Assembly (NCBI RefSeq): GCF_003171515.1
Contig: NC_089395.1
Location: forward strand, 1,984,001-2,048,000
Direction of reading: 5' to 3'
DNA from: Pyrenophora tritici-repentis
Lineage: Eukaryota > Ascomycota > Dothideomycetes > Pleosporales > Pleosporaceae
Length of the DNA stretch: 64,000 bases
Shown: in pieces, positions 1 to 8,779 of the stretch
How positions within the stretch are numbered: position 1 is the stretch's first letter
How the letters are laid out: each line of letters opens with the position of its first letter
The notes under the pieces: model-generated
What the model saw: only the letters and a program-made list of their open reading frames with translations
Told to the model about the DNA's origin: nothing
Databases searched by the model: none
Program-made: the position numbers and the translations under genes

Positions 1-1
1 A

Positions 2-157
2 TGTCTAAATCGGCTCTCTAGCTCAACGAGTCTTCATCTTCATTCCGTTGCACACCCAGATTCTACTACGCCGGCTTCTGACGGCCCGTTGGCCTCTCCT
101 TTGGCGCCAAAACTCCAGTCCGTTTCCGTCGCACGAACTGGCCTGCTCCAGACCTGA
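2..157 (+). other. Open frame entering from the left edge
   Basis: Frame 2 is open from the first bases to a TGA at 155-157 and encodes a serine/proline-rich stretch. It could be the end of a gene that starts left of the window, or an upstream exon of the small gene at 183-488. No diagnostic motif is visible, so this is only a possible partial CDS. Confidence 0.2.
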
Positions 158-182
158 AGCTCTGGGGCCTGGATTTGAAGTT

Positions 183-488
183 ATGTCAACCACGGAAACA
201 GATTTGGTGAGTTGTTACTCCTGCACTTGTGTTTACCACAACTAATCGTTGCAGAGAGATAGCTGGCAGGACTCTACCACAGCCCAGTTCGGGGACGAGC
301 ACAAGCGCGCGGTACATCTATTTGAACAGAAGAATCACACGCGGACCTTATATTGCAAATCTTGCGAGGACATACGATTCCAAGATGAGAAAGGCACAAC
401 AGTGTGGAATACGCATGGCAGTGGGCAGATAACGCTCCCAGCGGGCATACGTGTTCTTGCGAAAGGTGGATGGGCTATGTGTGAATGA
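183..488 (+). CDS. Small spliced hypothetical protein, 85 aa
   Basis: ATG at 183 is followed by a 24-nt first exon. A 48-nt intron spans 207-254, with donor GTGAGT, a CTAAT branch-like site and a GCAG acceptor. The second exon runs 255-488. Splicing keeps the frame and gives 85 residues with a single CxxC pair (YCKSC) in the middle, which might bind metal. I recognise no family. The same frame is open upstream of the ATG back to about position 48, so the gene could be longer and this ATG internal. The long antisense frame over it is treated as a shadow because it has no intron logic or motif. Confidence 0.4.
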
Positions 489-772
489 AGCGTTTTGATT
501 ACCTGTACAACATTTGGACAATCTGGAGACATTCCATCCATCCAACGCACAAAGTGACCATAAGACAGGACCCTGGATATACATGTACCTTCACACATGA
601 TGTCTCGATCTCCAATCCGTCCTGTATCTCCTTTGTCCATGCATGACTGGCGATGATGCCACCCAACACGATGCTGCCAAATACTGCTCCGATCTGACCC
701 CTGACTGCACGTTCGAGTGCAAAGGGTTCTGCTAACTAGTAAGTTGTGGTTCTGTCCTTGATTTTTCATTCC

Positions 773-1589
773 TTACCTGCCGTGATAGGTTGAGGCACTT
801 GGTGACCGAAAAGTATTCTCAGAAGCTGTGTCGAACCCAACCGTCATTCTGATGATACAGTCGAAACTCTCGTCAACCGGTAAGAATGTCGTGATGTCTC
901 GAACAGCTCTAGCAGAGGGCATGGCAAATGAGGAGTGGATAGCTTTCTGCGACACCCCGGTGAAGCACCAACATGGTCGCCCGGCCAAGGAATATTGTGC
1001 AGCCAACTCGACGGACCCTTTACCAAGTCGTCGAACCTTTTTGTGGTCTGACGTTGTCAATACACGTGGACAGCTGTCACTGAATGTACACCTACCGGTC
1101 ATAAATTGTTCATAGTCTTCGCCTTCAACATTACAAAGTCGAACCACTTTGTCAATATCGTCATTTGCAGAGATAATATGCAGCAAATTCCGAGATGCCG
1201 TCTCAGTCCGCTGTATAAGCAAGTCAAGCTGCTCGGGCTTGAGGTCTCTAAGTGCCTTTTGGGTGAGATACAAGCCGCAGATCTTGATGGATGTGCAATC
1301 CAGCTTCCGAAGAGCCTGGGTTTTGGGGTCATCCCGAGTCTCGAAAACGTAGGGCAGGAAGCTCTTGAGCCTGGTTAGGATACTGTGTATGTGGTTCGAA
1401 GCTCGTGAAATCTGGTAGCATTGCATTCAGGGCTGGCTTCAAAAGCTCGATGATCTCCAACTCAAGGCGCATCTTCTTGAGAGCTTCAAGAGCATTGTCA
1501 ATAGGAGCGTCGTTTGCTCTTAGAAGAGCCTCAGGATCGAAAGAGTTACACAATGACTGGACTTGTTGTAGATACTCTCGCGCATCCAT
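773..1589 (-). pseudogene. Hypothetical protein gene with an apparent frameshift
   Basis: On the minus strand an ATG at 1589 opens a frame (MDAREYLQQVQ...) that reads well to about position 1390 and then goes out of frame. A second frame reads on (RLKSFLPYVFETRDD...) to a stop at 773. The two frames overlap around 1365-1395, near a sequence resembling CACAGTATCCTAACCAG. No intron of normal fungal size joins them, so a one-base indel is the simplest reading. An intron with an unusual donor remains possible. The protein is charged, helical and soluble-looking. I think it belongs to a Pleosporales-type lineage-specific family but cannot name it. The last 70 residues are less convincing and may be non-coding. 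Confidence 0.45.
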
Positions 1590-2621
1590 TGTGCGATACG
1601 CAGTCAAAATGAAGCAGGGCCTTGGTGAAGCGGGATGGAGCAGGGGGAATAGCAAAACAAAAGTGTTGGAGGGAATTTGTGTGCGCAGGGTGCCTCATTT
1701 AGCTAATGGACAAGAGGTATGTGCATTTGAGACGAAGCCGTGTGCAGCATCGAAATGGACGAAGTGAGGGGCAAATTGTTCCAAGCAGGGGTCTGATCCA
1801 CATCAAGTGGAAGCGAAGTTGTCTTGGCCCACCCTACTAGCTTGGCCTGCATGCAACAATGGCTCATCGCAAAATGACCCAGATTTTGGCGACAATAGAA
1901 CATCATTTAGATGTTGGCTTACAGCTCTAATCAATGTTTATACTCGCAGCAAAAAAGGGTACCGTTGATATCAATGAAAACAGTTAAGGAACCTCCATGG
2001 CCAGGTCGACATTACCCTTCCAAACAGAGTATCATTTACAGTAACAGCCCTAAGGCTGCGTGCTCACCACATGCATCTGCAAGAACGCAACAATGCGAAG
2101 ATCATCCTTGCATGCAGTGCTTCCGGGTTGTTACGACTGCAAGCCCCTTCACACTCGCGGATGTATCCACAGTGAATGCTAGGTTTGCTCATGCAGAAGT
2201 ACTCGAGGGTACTGACCGGATGAGGGAACTTGTCAGCAAGGCATGGAATTAGGTGAGAAGGGCTAGGAGGATGGATTTAAAGTCTCGCGATCACCCTACG
2301 AAAACTCCTTCCCACCAAGTCAATTTACTCATACGCATCTATTCAAGTACAGTCCACCTGACACTCTTCTTTCACGTCAAAACTATCCTTCGTCATCTCT
2401 TTAGAGGTGGCCCACCATACAATACTTTCATTAAGCCAATTCCTTCCTAAATTCCTCTAACAGGAGCAGAGCATTCACTGTCGACCAAGTACTATTGCTC
2501 TACAAAGGCAGATTAATGTTTGATTGCCCTGATATAATAATAAAAGCCCCAAAAGTGAGGCCAGCCATTCATTCCCTCTGAAGCACATGCTTACGTTAAC
2601 AAGCACCTCCTTCCATCCGCC
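1590..2621. other. Intergenic stretch, no gene recognised
   Basis: Only short open frames without motifs occur here; the longest is 113 codons at 1911-2252. An AT-rich run with ATAATAATAAAA lies near 2534-2545, about 80-90 bp before the ATG at 2622, and could serve as a TATA-type core promoter element for that gene. Confidence 0.4.
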
Positions 2622-4682
2622 ATGTCCGACTCTACCAACCACTCGAACTCCTGTGTTACCAATACCTCCAATGCAACAGGCCAGCAGACTACCAGTTCTC
2701 CAGAAAACCCCCCAATCACGTCCAGCACTCAGCCGAGCCCTTCCACCTCCAGTATCGGTACCCACGCCGTCAACAGAGGACTCGTGAATGGCAATCACCA
2801 AGCCCAGCGCACAACCCCAACCGGTAGTACTATCAATAGCGACCACCAAGTCAGAGACAACGCCCTAAACAATCAAAATGACACGCCGCCCTCTGCAATG
2901 ATGATTGTGGAACATACAGATGACCCCACTGTTCGAAGGCTTCATGAGGCCTTCCACACGGATGCGCCGCAACGTCCTAGACGGCCTTTCACACGTGCGA
3001 GTTCTATAGCGCACGAAATGACCGCCAGGGATAGACAAGAGTTTGGTCTACAGCCTGACACTGCCCAATCAGAAAGTGCTTCCAACAACAATCAATCGAC
3101 AACTTCGGAGCCTGACGGTTTCGATCTCTTCGAAACTCCCTCCTCTGGAATCCCGCCAGTTGCTGTCACAGACACTCCGGTAACACTTGGTGTGTCTCGA
3201 GACGATTACTTCAGCTTGTCCGGTGCCCTACAGTCTGATCCTCCACAGGCGAACAGTTCCGGATCCCGCAGAGTTTCTCAAGGGGCAGACTTTACTGCCT
3301 TTTGCTTCCATGCAAGTGGATTACCATCATACCCTATGCGTCGTTCGGCGCCGCCTAGCGGAACGGCCGCACTTTCCAGTCATCCTTTTGGGGAAGCAAG
3401 CGACGCAGCCACCATGCTCAACTCTACCCCACTCGTCAACGGAAGATCTAGTAACAGCGACCAACGCCCTTCATATTCCCTGAGAGATTTAGAGTTGAGA
3501 GGCGACGACTCCAATACAGCTGGGGGTGTATATGCTACTGTCCATTCTGAGGCTGACTGTACCCACCGACAAGCCGAAAACAGCAATGGAGATGTTATTG
3601 AAAATGGCCATGGACGAGCGCAGGCCAGCCAAGGCACACGAATGAATACTCCACCTTCGGTCAACGTGAGCGAACTGCGATTGGGCCCGGTGAGCAGGGA
3701 GTCACACACCGAGCTTGCGCTTTTCAGCCAGTACAGCGAAGACGAGCCAAGCAGAGCTGCTCTAGACGAAGACACTACAGCAAGCAACTCCGCAACCCCA
3801 GTACGGCGCCGTGGTCTTGTTGCTCCGCTTGAACTCGCCAACCATGGTGATAGACGAGCGCCAGCCCGCCCAAACACCCCTGTCCAATCGCAGACCACAG
3901 GTATCCCACCGCTGTCCGATCTTGCCAGTCATCATCCGGGTAGGAGGGCTAGCAACTCTTCTCTAGTTCACGGTAGTGTGCCTGACAATAGCACTCGCGA
4001 CAGCACGCCCAGAGACGACAGACGCCCAACACGCTTGAGTAATTACTTGCCAGGAGCATCTTCATCAAGCGAGGATAGAGAAGCATGGACTGGTGAACTT
4101 ATCGTTCCTCCTGAGAACGCCATTGAAACCCAGAGACGTCCAAACCACGCATGGCAGAATATGAACCCAGTATTATTTGAGGGAGTCACAACATCCCACA
4201 ACGTGCTCAATAGCGATGAGAACGGCCTGTGCTCTGAAAGTGACACAGAGAACTTCCGGTCGAACACAGCCCTCGATACTTCTGCCTCAACGGATCACCA
4301 GGACACTACTTACCTCATTTCGCATGGACACATCTCTAGCAGCGACCATCCAATTGTGACAAGCATCACTAGTAACGTCCCAGAGAGCGGAGGTAATCCG
4401 ACCTACCTGACCGATTATATGGAAGAACCGTTAGTCGAGGAAAGAGGAAGATGGACTCATGCGTTCGTCGTTGCTCCGGTCGAGAGCAACGCACGCCTGG
4501 ACGTTCCTTCAGTCTCTCCAACTCAGAGTGATCAACAGGATCGTGCTTTGTCAGCGGTCAACAATAGCAACGTTAATAGTCGCGACCGCCGAGCTCCCAG
4601 GACTGGAGGATCCTTGAGACAGATGAGTACCGAAGAGAACGAGGCATTCTGGATTGAGTTTGACGACTCGAGATACAGTTGA
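2622..4682 (+). CDS. Large intrinsically disordered hypothetical protein, 686 aa
   Basis: This is a single uninterrupted frame of 686 codons. The start ATG sits in a good fungal context (CCGCCATG). The protein is very rich in Ser, Thr, Asn, Asp and Pro along its whole length. It has no predicted membrane helix and no cysteine pattern, and many SP/TP dipeptides suggest possible phosphorylation. The C-terminus is acidic and aromatic (EAFWIEFDDSRYS). No catalytic domain is visible. Length, unbroken frame and codon use support a real gene. A low-complexity regulator or scaffold is possible, but function cannot be assigned from sequence. Confidence 0.75.
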   Translation: MSDSTNHSNSCVTNTSNATGQQTTSSPENPPITSSTQPSPSTSSIGTHAVNRGLVNGNHQAQRTTPTGSTINSDHQVRDNALNNQNDTPPSAMMIVEHTDDPTVRRLHEAFHTDAPQRPRRPFTRASSIAHEMTARDRQEFGLQPDTAQSESASNNNQSTTSEPDGFDLFETPSSGIPPVAVTDTPVTLGVSRDDYFSLSGALQSDPPQANSSGSRRVSQGADFTAFCFHASGLPSYPMRRSAPPSGTAALSSHPFGEASDAATMLNSTPLVNGRSSNSDQRPSYSLRDLELRGDDSNTAGGVYATVHSEADCTHRQAENSNGDVIENGHGRAQASQGTRMNTPPSVNVSELRLGPVSRESHTELALFSQYSEDEPSRAALDEDTTASNSATPVRRRGLVAPLELANHGDRRAPARPNTPVQSQTTGIPPLSDLASHHPGRRASNSSLVHGSVPDNSTRDSTPRDDRRPTRLSNYLPGASSSSEDREAWTGELIVPPENAIETQRRPNHAWQNMNPVLFEGVTTSHNVLNSDENGLCSESDTENFRSNTALDTSASTDHQDTTYLISHGHISSSDHPIVTSITSNVPESGGNPTYLTDYMEEPLVEERGRWTHAFVVAPVESNARLDVPSVSPTQSDQQDRALSAVNNSNVNSRDRRAPRTGGSLRQMSTEENEAFWIEFDDSRYS

Positions 4683-4966
4683 GGTTACGATCACGTTTGA
4701 AAGTCATGGGCAGGCAGGGGTACATGTGAATTGATGGAACGTTGATTGGCTCGAATTGTTCTAGCCAATGGCAGGCAAGCGAGGGAGTATTGTTTTTCCG
4801 GGAAAGGCCTAATAACATAGCGTAAAGTGCCCCGCATGCACCGCCGCATCGTCTATGAGTGATCTTTGCATGCTTTACGTGCCATTTTGGTGATACCAAA
4901 CCTTAATGCCTGCCCTTCTCTGCCTAACCGCAACTTAACCTCCAGCATTGTGACATTGGCTTCACT

Positions 4967-5272
4967 ATGGTACTTTTCAAGGTTATAGAAACGGGTCTTG
5001 CAGAGGAAGCTCGCAAAATCTCCGAAACGATCGCCTTGCTACCCGACGATCAATGGAAGGACGTGGAGTTCGAGAACGACACAGCACAAAAGAGAATAGC
5101 ACTATCGCATATACCTGGAGAAGTAACGTCAGAGTTCAGAACTCAGCTCAATAAAACTATAGTATGGTAGATACAGGTCAATACTACGATGATGCTTACC
5201 GCCACATCGCCGGCCTCGTTCTTGTACCCAGACTTGGGAACAATCAAGACACTAGCAGTTTTGTTTCCTAAT
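4967..5272 (+). pseudogene. Broken small ORF ending in a MITE
   Basis: ATG at 4967 starts a frame of 67 codons (MVLFKVIETGLAEEARKISE...) that meets TAG at 5168-5170. Reading continues plausibly in another frame (VDTGQYYDDAYRHIAGLVLVPRLG...) into the left arm of the palindromic element at 5229-5357 and stops at about 5272. A single-base deletion near 5165 would explain the change of frame. The product is not recognised. The gene looks like a relic whose 3' part was lost to, or replaced by, the MITE. Confidence 0.35.
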
Positions 5273-5357
5273 TCAGCATGTCTCAGATTACTCCAAGGTC
5301 CGTGCCACCCTCAATTAGGAAACAAAACCGCTAGTGTCTTGATTGTTCCCAAGTCTG
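5229..5357. mobile_element. Palindromic hAT-type MITE A
   Basis: Two inverted arms of 46 nt (5228-5273 and 5313-5358) match at all but one position and enclose a 39-nt loop. The terminus reads CAGACTTGGGAACAATCAA, close to the ends of the hAT elements and other MITEs in this window. It is too short to code. No 8-bp target-site duplication is visible in the flanks (CTTGTACC versus GTAGACAT), so the insertion boundary or later rearrangement is unclear. Confidence 0.6.
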
Positions 5358-5547
5358 GTAGACATGCTAACGCATATGGATACCTATGGTACATCACACT
5401 TTCTCAGCCTTCTAAGGTCCCTCACAACGACAATGCTATATGCTTCCAAGCTCAGCTTCTTCACTACAAGGTGTAGAGAACCTCTCCGTGGTATTACACT
5501 GCGTCCAAATACGCGTACTCCCCAATTCGACACCCCAGTCAAGCAGT

Positions 5548-6299
5548 TCAGAAAGCAGGCGGAGGCGGAGGAGGCGGCATACCGCCACCGCCACCGCCAA
5601 CCGGGTTCATACCACCCTTCTCCACATCACTACCAACAGCCTTTACGCCCACCTCCACACTCTTGAACATGCTCGAAACGCCCATCGTGAAGACCGCCGA
5701 AAACGAGAACGCCAGCCATTGCAAAACTTGTAGGGCCACACCAGGCATCACCTTCAGCTCGCTCGTATTCAGTAGTGTCGTCGAGTATTGCAATACTCCA
5801 AACGTCTGAGTTGTCGACAGGGCAGCCGCAAAGGCTAGAGCGGTGGATAACCAGAGCGTAGAGACGGTAATGGGTTTGTAGAGGGTGGTGCGGTGGGTTC
5901 GCGTGGAGCGGCTTTTCAAGCTAAGCTTCAAGAGGGCGAGAGATGCAAGACTCAGGGTGAAGAGGACACTTGCTATGACGAGCACGTTTAGCACCTTGGA
6001 TTGCAGGGCTAGGGCGCTAGAGATTACAGGTAAGTTGGAGGGGGTGTTATGGTTGGCGGTGTTTTCCAGTACGCGGGAAATTAGGGCATCCTTGGAGCCG
6101 CCGGAAGTGGAGACGCAGTCGAGGTCTGCGGTTTCACCGAGACATGCTCCTGGTGATGATTAATATGAATTGGAGGATTAGGGCGGTGATACTCCATACC
6201 AAAGTATCCAAGTCTGATGTGGAAGTCCTGCAGGCTACTATTGGTAGCGACTGACGGTAGGCTTGACGGCTGGAGGCCGACTAGAAAGAGGTTTTTCAT
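5548..6299 (-). CDS. Fig1-family-like membrane protein
   Basis: Exon 6200-6299 joins exon 5548-6149 across a 50-nt intron (6150-6199; donor GTATGG, acceptor CACCAG), giving 233 residues from the ATG at 6299. The splice creates the motif IRLGYFGACLG followed by a conserved-looking Cys. This matches the YFG-x-C signature of the Fig1 calcium-regulator and membrane-fusion family. Three hydrophobic segments follow (about residues 85-110, 125-145 and 160-190). The C-terminus is a Gly/Pro-rich tail ending in eight prolines plus AF. Upstream of the ATG the frame continues as LSLTGCVSTSPAM, typical of this family, but without an ATG, so a further 5' exon carrying the first membrane helix is likely. 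In Fig1 homologues the role is calcium influx and fusion during mating; here that is inferred. Confidence 0.65.
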
Positions 6300-7119
6300 G
6301 GCTGGTGATGTGGAAACACAGCCAGTGAGAGAGAGTACTGAAGAGCTATTAGTGCCGCTGTTCTAACATATATAGAGGTAAAGGGAATGTCTTTGCCATA
6401 GAATATGAGAATTGGAATGGGGAGCATATATACGCCGAAGCGGACACTAACTCTAGCCATAATCATAGTGAAGATTTTGGAGGGTGTCTCAGGAATGGAG
6501 GAGGTGCTATCTTATAGATTGGTACGCGATAGAGAGTAAAGGGGGAATGTGATAGCTTATGGGTGAACAAGAGAGTAGAAGAACGAGATGAGAAGAGTAG
6601 AGGGAAGTTTGCTGAACAAGGGAGATGATAGGAATATTGGCTTTAGACCATTATGATACTTATACAACTGCGATTTTCTCAAAAGTACCAGGGTCTGCTC
6701 TTGCCTCGATCGACACAACTTCTTCATGAGCGCGCGCTTAGGAAACCCGGAGGCTAGACGGATGGCAGACTCCGTAAGCGCTATAGCGAAGTCTTGGAAA
6801 TGTGGGCGTTCTAGATGAGTAGTGTAGTCGGCTGTACAAAGACGTAACATAGGTGTAGGTGGCGTAAGTCGGGTAAAGCGCGTGGCTATACCACGCCGCA
6901 ATGTGGTCGCCTAACTGCAGTCAGGCCGTACCGGACGGTTCGTAACATAGATTAGTAAGAAAATGGACACATTTAGTGCATGTTAGGAAGAGAAGACAGG
7001 TTACCCTTCTCGAGAACATAATCGCATGGATCGAGAGAGCAGAAGAGGTTTTAAATGATATTTATCCTGCTCAAGAGAATTATGGAATGAGCCTTGCATC
7101 CACCGCTTCAAACCGTTGC
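6300..7119. other. Intergenic stretch, no gene recognised
   Basis: The part next to 6300 probably holds the missing first exon of the Fig1-like gene; an ATG-bearing hydrophobic frame lies around 6340-6470 on the minus strand. The rest has only short frames without motifs. Confidence 0.3.
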
Positions 7120-7788
7120 TTACGGCACTGGCGACCGCCGCCTGGTGACGGAAGACTTGAAGTATTTCTGGTAGCGTTCCAGATCGAAACTACCGTCTTC
7201 AAGTTCCTTACTATCAGGTTCCCCTGCCCAGCAGAACGTCCGACAATTCCTGAGAACCTCTCCACCTTCCAAAACTGCATCACACTCGTCCCATCTGTAA
7301 GCGGCAGTCTCGTAAGCTGCCAAACGGTCGAAGTGGGCTTCCGAGGACACCTTCCACACAGTCCCAGTTACGCTTCTAGAGTGGCAGGGTATCAATGTTG
7401 GATATATGCCCCACATTTTGATACGGAAACCAGAAATGGTAGCAGGCCTTGTAGTCGGGAGTTCCGGGAGATCGAGAATTGCTTGGAGGACTTCAGGATC
7501 CATGAGTGAACCGTAGAAGAACATGTGGAATGGCTGGAAGGGTTCACCGGGCATGTTTGCTTTCGTGTCTTTGAGGAACTGCCAGTAGTGTGCTTTGTCT
7601 ATGGGCTCAAACGCTCCAGAAGGCACTGGAGGAGGTGGGGGTACTATGATCGCCGGTCTTGATGATTTGAACAGGTGTGGAGGTGGAGGTGGAGGCGGCA
7701 TTGCAATACTTGGTATCGAAATTTCGTCTTCTCGACGAGATGAGGGTGGAGGTGGAGGCGGAGGCGGAGGCGGAGGTGTATGGTCCAT
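7120..7788 (-). CDS. AIG2 / gamma-glutamylcyclotransferase-like protein
   Basis: The protein has 222 residues from the ATG at 7788. The first 60 or so residues are proline runs (a block of about 11 prolines, then PPPPPPP and PPPPP), encoded by GGT/GGA-rich DNA. From about residue 85 the fold signature FFYGSLMDPEVLQAIL appears. This is the glycine-serine-leucine loop of the AIG2/GGCT family, followed by the family-typical stretch SVTGTVWKVSSEAHFDRLAAYET. An acidic residue of the YET/YRWDECD segment is in the place expected for the general base. Family members cleave gamma-glutamyl amines or peptides to 5-oxoproline, but many fungal copies have no tested substrate. The polyproline head is an unusual addition and its length may vary by slippage. 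Confidence 0.75.
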   Translation of the reverse strand: MDHTPPPPPPPPPPPSSRREDEISIPSIAMPPPPPPPHLFKSSRPAIIVPPPPPVPSGAFEPIDKAHYWQFLKDTKANMPGEPFQPFHMFFYGSLMDPEVLQAILDLPELPTTRPATISGFRIKMWGIYPTLIPCHSRSVTGTVWKVSSEAHFDRLAAYETAAYRWDECDAVLEGGEVLRNCRTFCWAGEPDSKELEDGSFDLERYQKYFKSSVTRRRSPVP

Positions 7789-8193
7789 TGTGGAAGCCGC
7801 TGAGCGCAAAAGTGCACGTTGGCTTTCGCAATAGGACTGTTAGTCAATGTTCTGACTGTTAGATTATTGCAACTGCTTTGCTTCTGAAGTCGCTCCACTA
7901 AGACAGTTGTGCGGCGCTTATTGCGGCGTAAGATGGTTATAATTAGGTGAAACAGCTAGACCCACAATGCCCTACCGAGGCTCGGCGTTACTGGTACGCC
8001 GTCCCGGGCGTTACGCAGTCAGCCTCGGTATCCGCGCTAGCCTGTCCCAACCTGGTGCCTGGACGTAAGAAGCGCCAGCCTTGGCCGCAAATACCACAGC
8101 CTCAAAAAAACATCAAAACGCTATCCCCCAATTCGAAGTGGGGCTTAACTGTGCCACTTTCTTGATTTTCCTGGTCACTCAGTTCAATTCGCT
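7789..8193. other. Intergenic stretch, no gene recognised
   Basis: It lies between two genes pointing away from each other, so it should hold both promoters. No clear motif is seen. Confidence 0.3.
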
Positions 8194-8645
8194 ATGCTTG
8201 GTCCGAACGCAACATGGCCAAACGCCACCTTAGAGCCTCAGCAGCAGAGATGTCAACAAGCAAGTCAAGCTGGCTTGATTCTTATCGATTGCAGATCACA
8301 GACCATTCTCTGGGACGTGCCACTGTGCACGAGCCTCTATATTGTCTGTGATCTGCAATCGATAAGAATCAAGCCAGCTTGACTTGCTTGTTGACATCTC
8401 TGCTGAACGGAACCCAGCCACCGACTCTAGAGGGCTTTAGAGGCCTCTTGATCAATGGCGCGATTCAATCCGGGGTCGCCGACTATAGTGCCCTCAACCA
8501 GCTTTTCGAAGGCAAGGCTCAGCTTCCTCCAGGAGCGTACAACTTGGAGGAGCTCTCTCCACAAGACCTTGCGAACTTGAAAGCCAAGGCTGCCCAAAGC
8601 AACATTACAGTCGAGAAGTTCAAGAAGCTCTATGGGTACAGGTAG
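8194..8645 (+). pseudogene. Small hypothetical gene interrupted by a MITE
   Basis: ATG at 8194 starts MLGPNATWPNATLEPQQ. The frame then enters the palindromic MITE at 8245-8402. After the MITE another frame reads LNGTQPPTLEGFRGLL... to a stop at 8643-8645, ending LKAKAAQSNITVEKFKKLYGYR. If exactly the 158-bp MITE is left out, the two parts are in one frame and give about 97 residues. The right part is helical with a typical soluble composition; the family is unknown. Alternatively a 50-nt GT...AG stretch at 8317-8366 would also join frames, but its splice signals are weak. Whether the gene is still expressed cannot be told. Confidence 0.4.
8245..8402. mobile_element. Perfectly palindromic hAT-type MITE B
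   Basis: The arms 8242-8303 and 8344-8405 are perfect inverted copies over 62 nt, with a 40-nt loop. The terminus CAGAGATGTCAACAAGCAA matches the hAT ends in this window, so the element itself is 158 bp. The flanking 8-mers (CTCAGCAG and CTGAACGG) agree at only 5 of 8 positions, so there is no clean target-site duplication. The perfect arms suggest recent origin or gene conversion between arms. Confidence 0.65.
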
Positions 8646-8748
8646 ATGTAGATCTCGTGGAGGATGTTCGTACGGCGCGGTGCAATCTCGTGTACCATTA
8701 TTATTCCTTATTTTGTTGTTTTGTTTACGGGCGTTACCTTGAGTTGTA
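8646..8748. other. Spacer between the small gene and the LINE tail
   Basis: This T-rich sequence probably contains the 3' end of the gene at 8194-8645. Nothing else is recognised. Confidence 0.3.

Positions 8749-8778
<30 letters not shown>
8749..8778. repeat. (ATT)10 microsatellite, LINE 3' tail
   Basis: Ten perfect ATT units. On the minus strand this is (AAT)10 at the 3' end of the LINE, where many fungal LINEs carry a short simple-repeat tail. It marks the 3' insertion boundary of the element. Confidence 0.7.

Positions 8779-8779
<1 letters not shown>

Noticed and set aside
335..769. 144-codon minus-strand frame at the left edge
   Set aside because: It overlaps the spliced plus-strand gene and has no motif. 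The plus-strand gene has a convincing intron.
2475..2849. Minus-strand frame of 124 codons over the start of the disordered-protein gene
   Set aside because: Shadow of the Ser/Thr-rich coding strand; no supporting feature.
6557..6901. Minus-strand frame of 114 codons
   Set aside because: No motif, poor composition, and no splice partners that would extend it.
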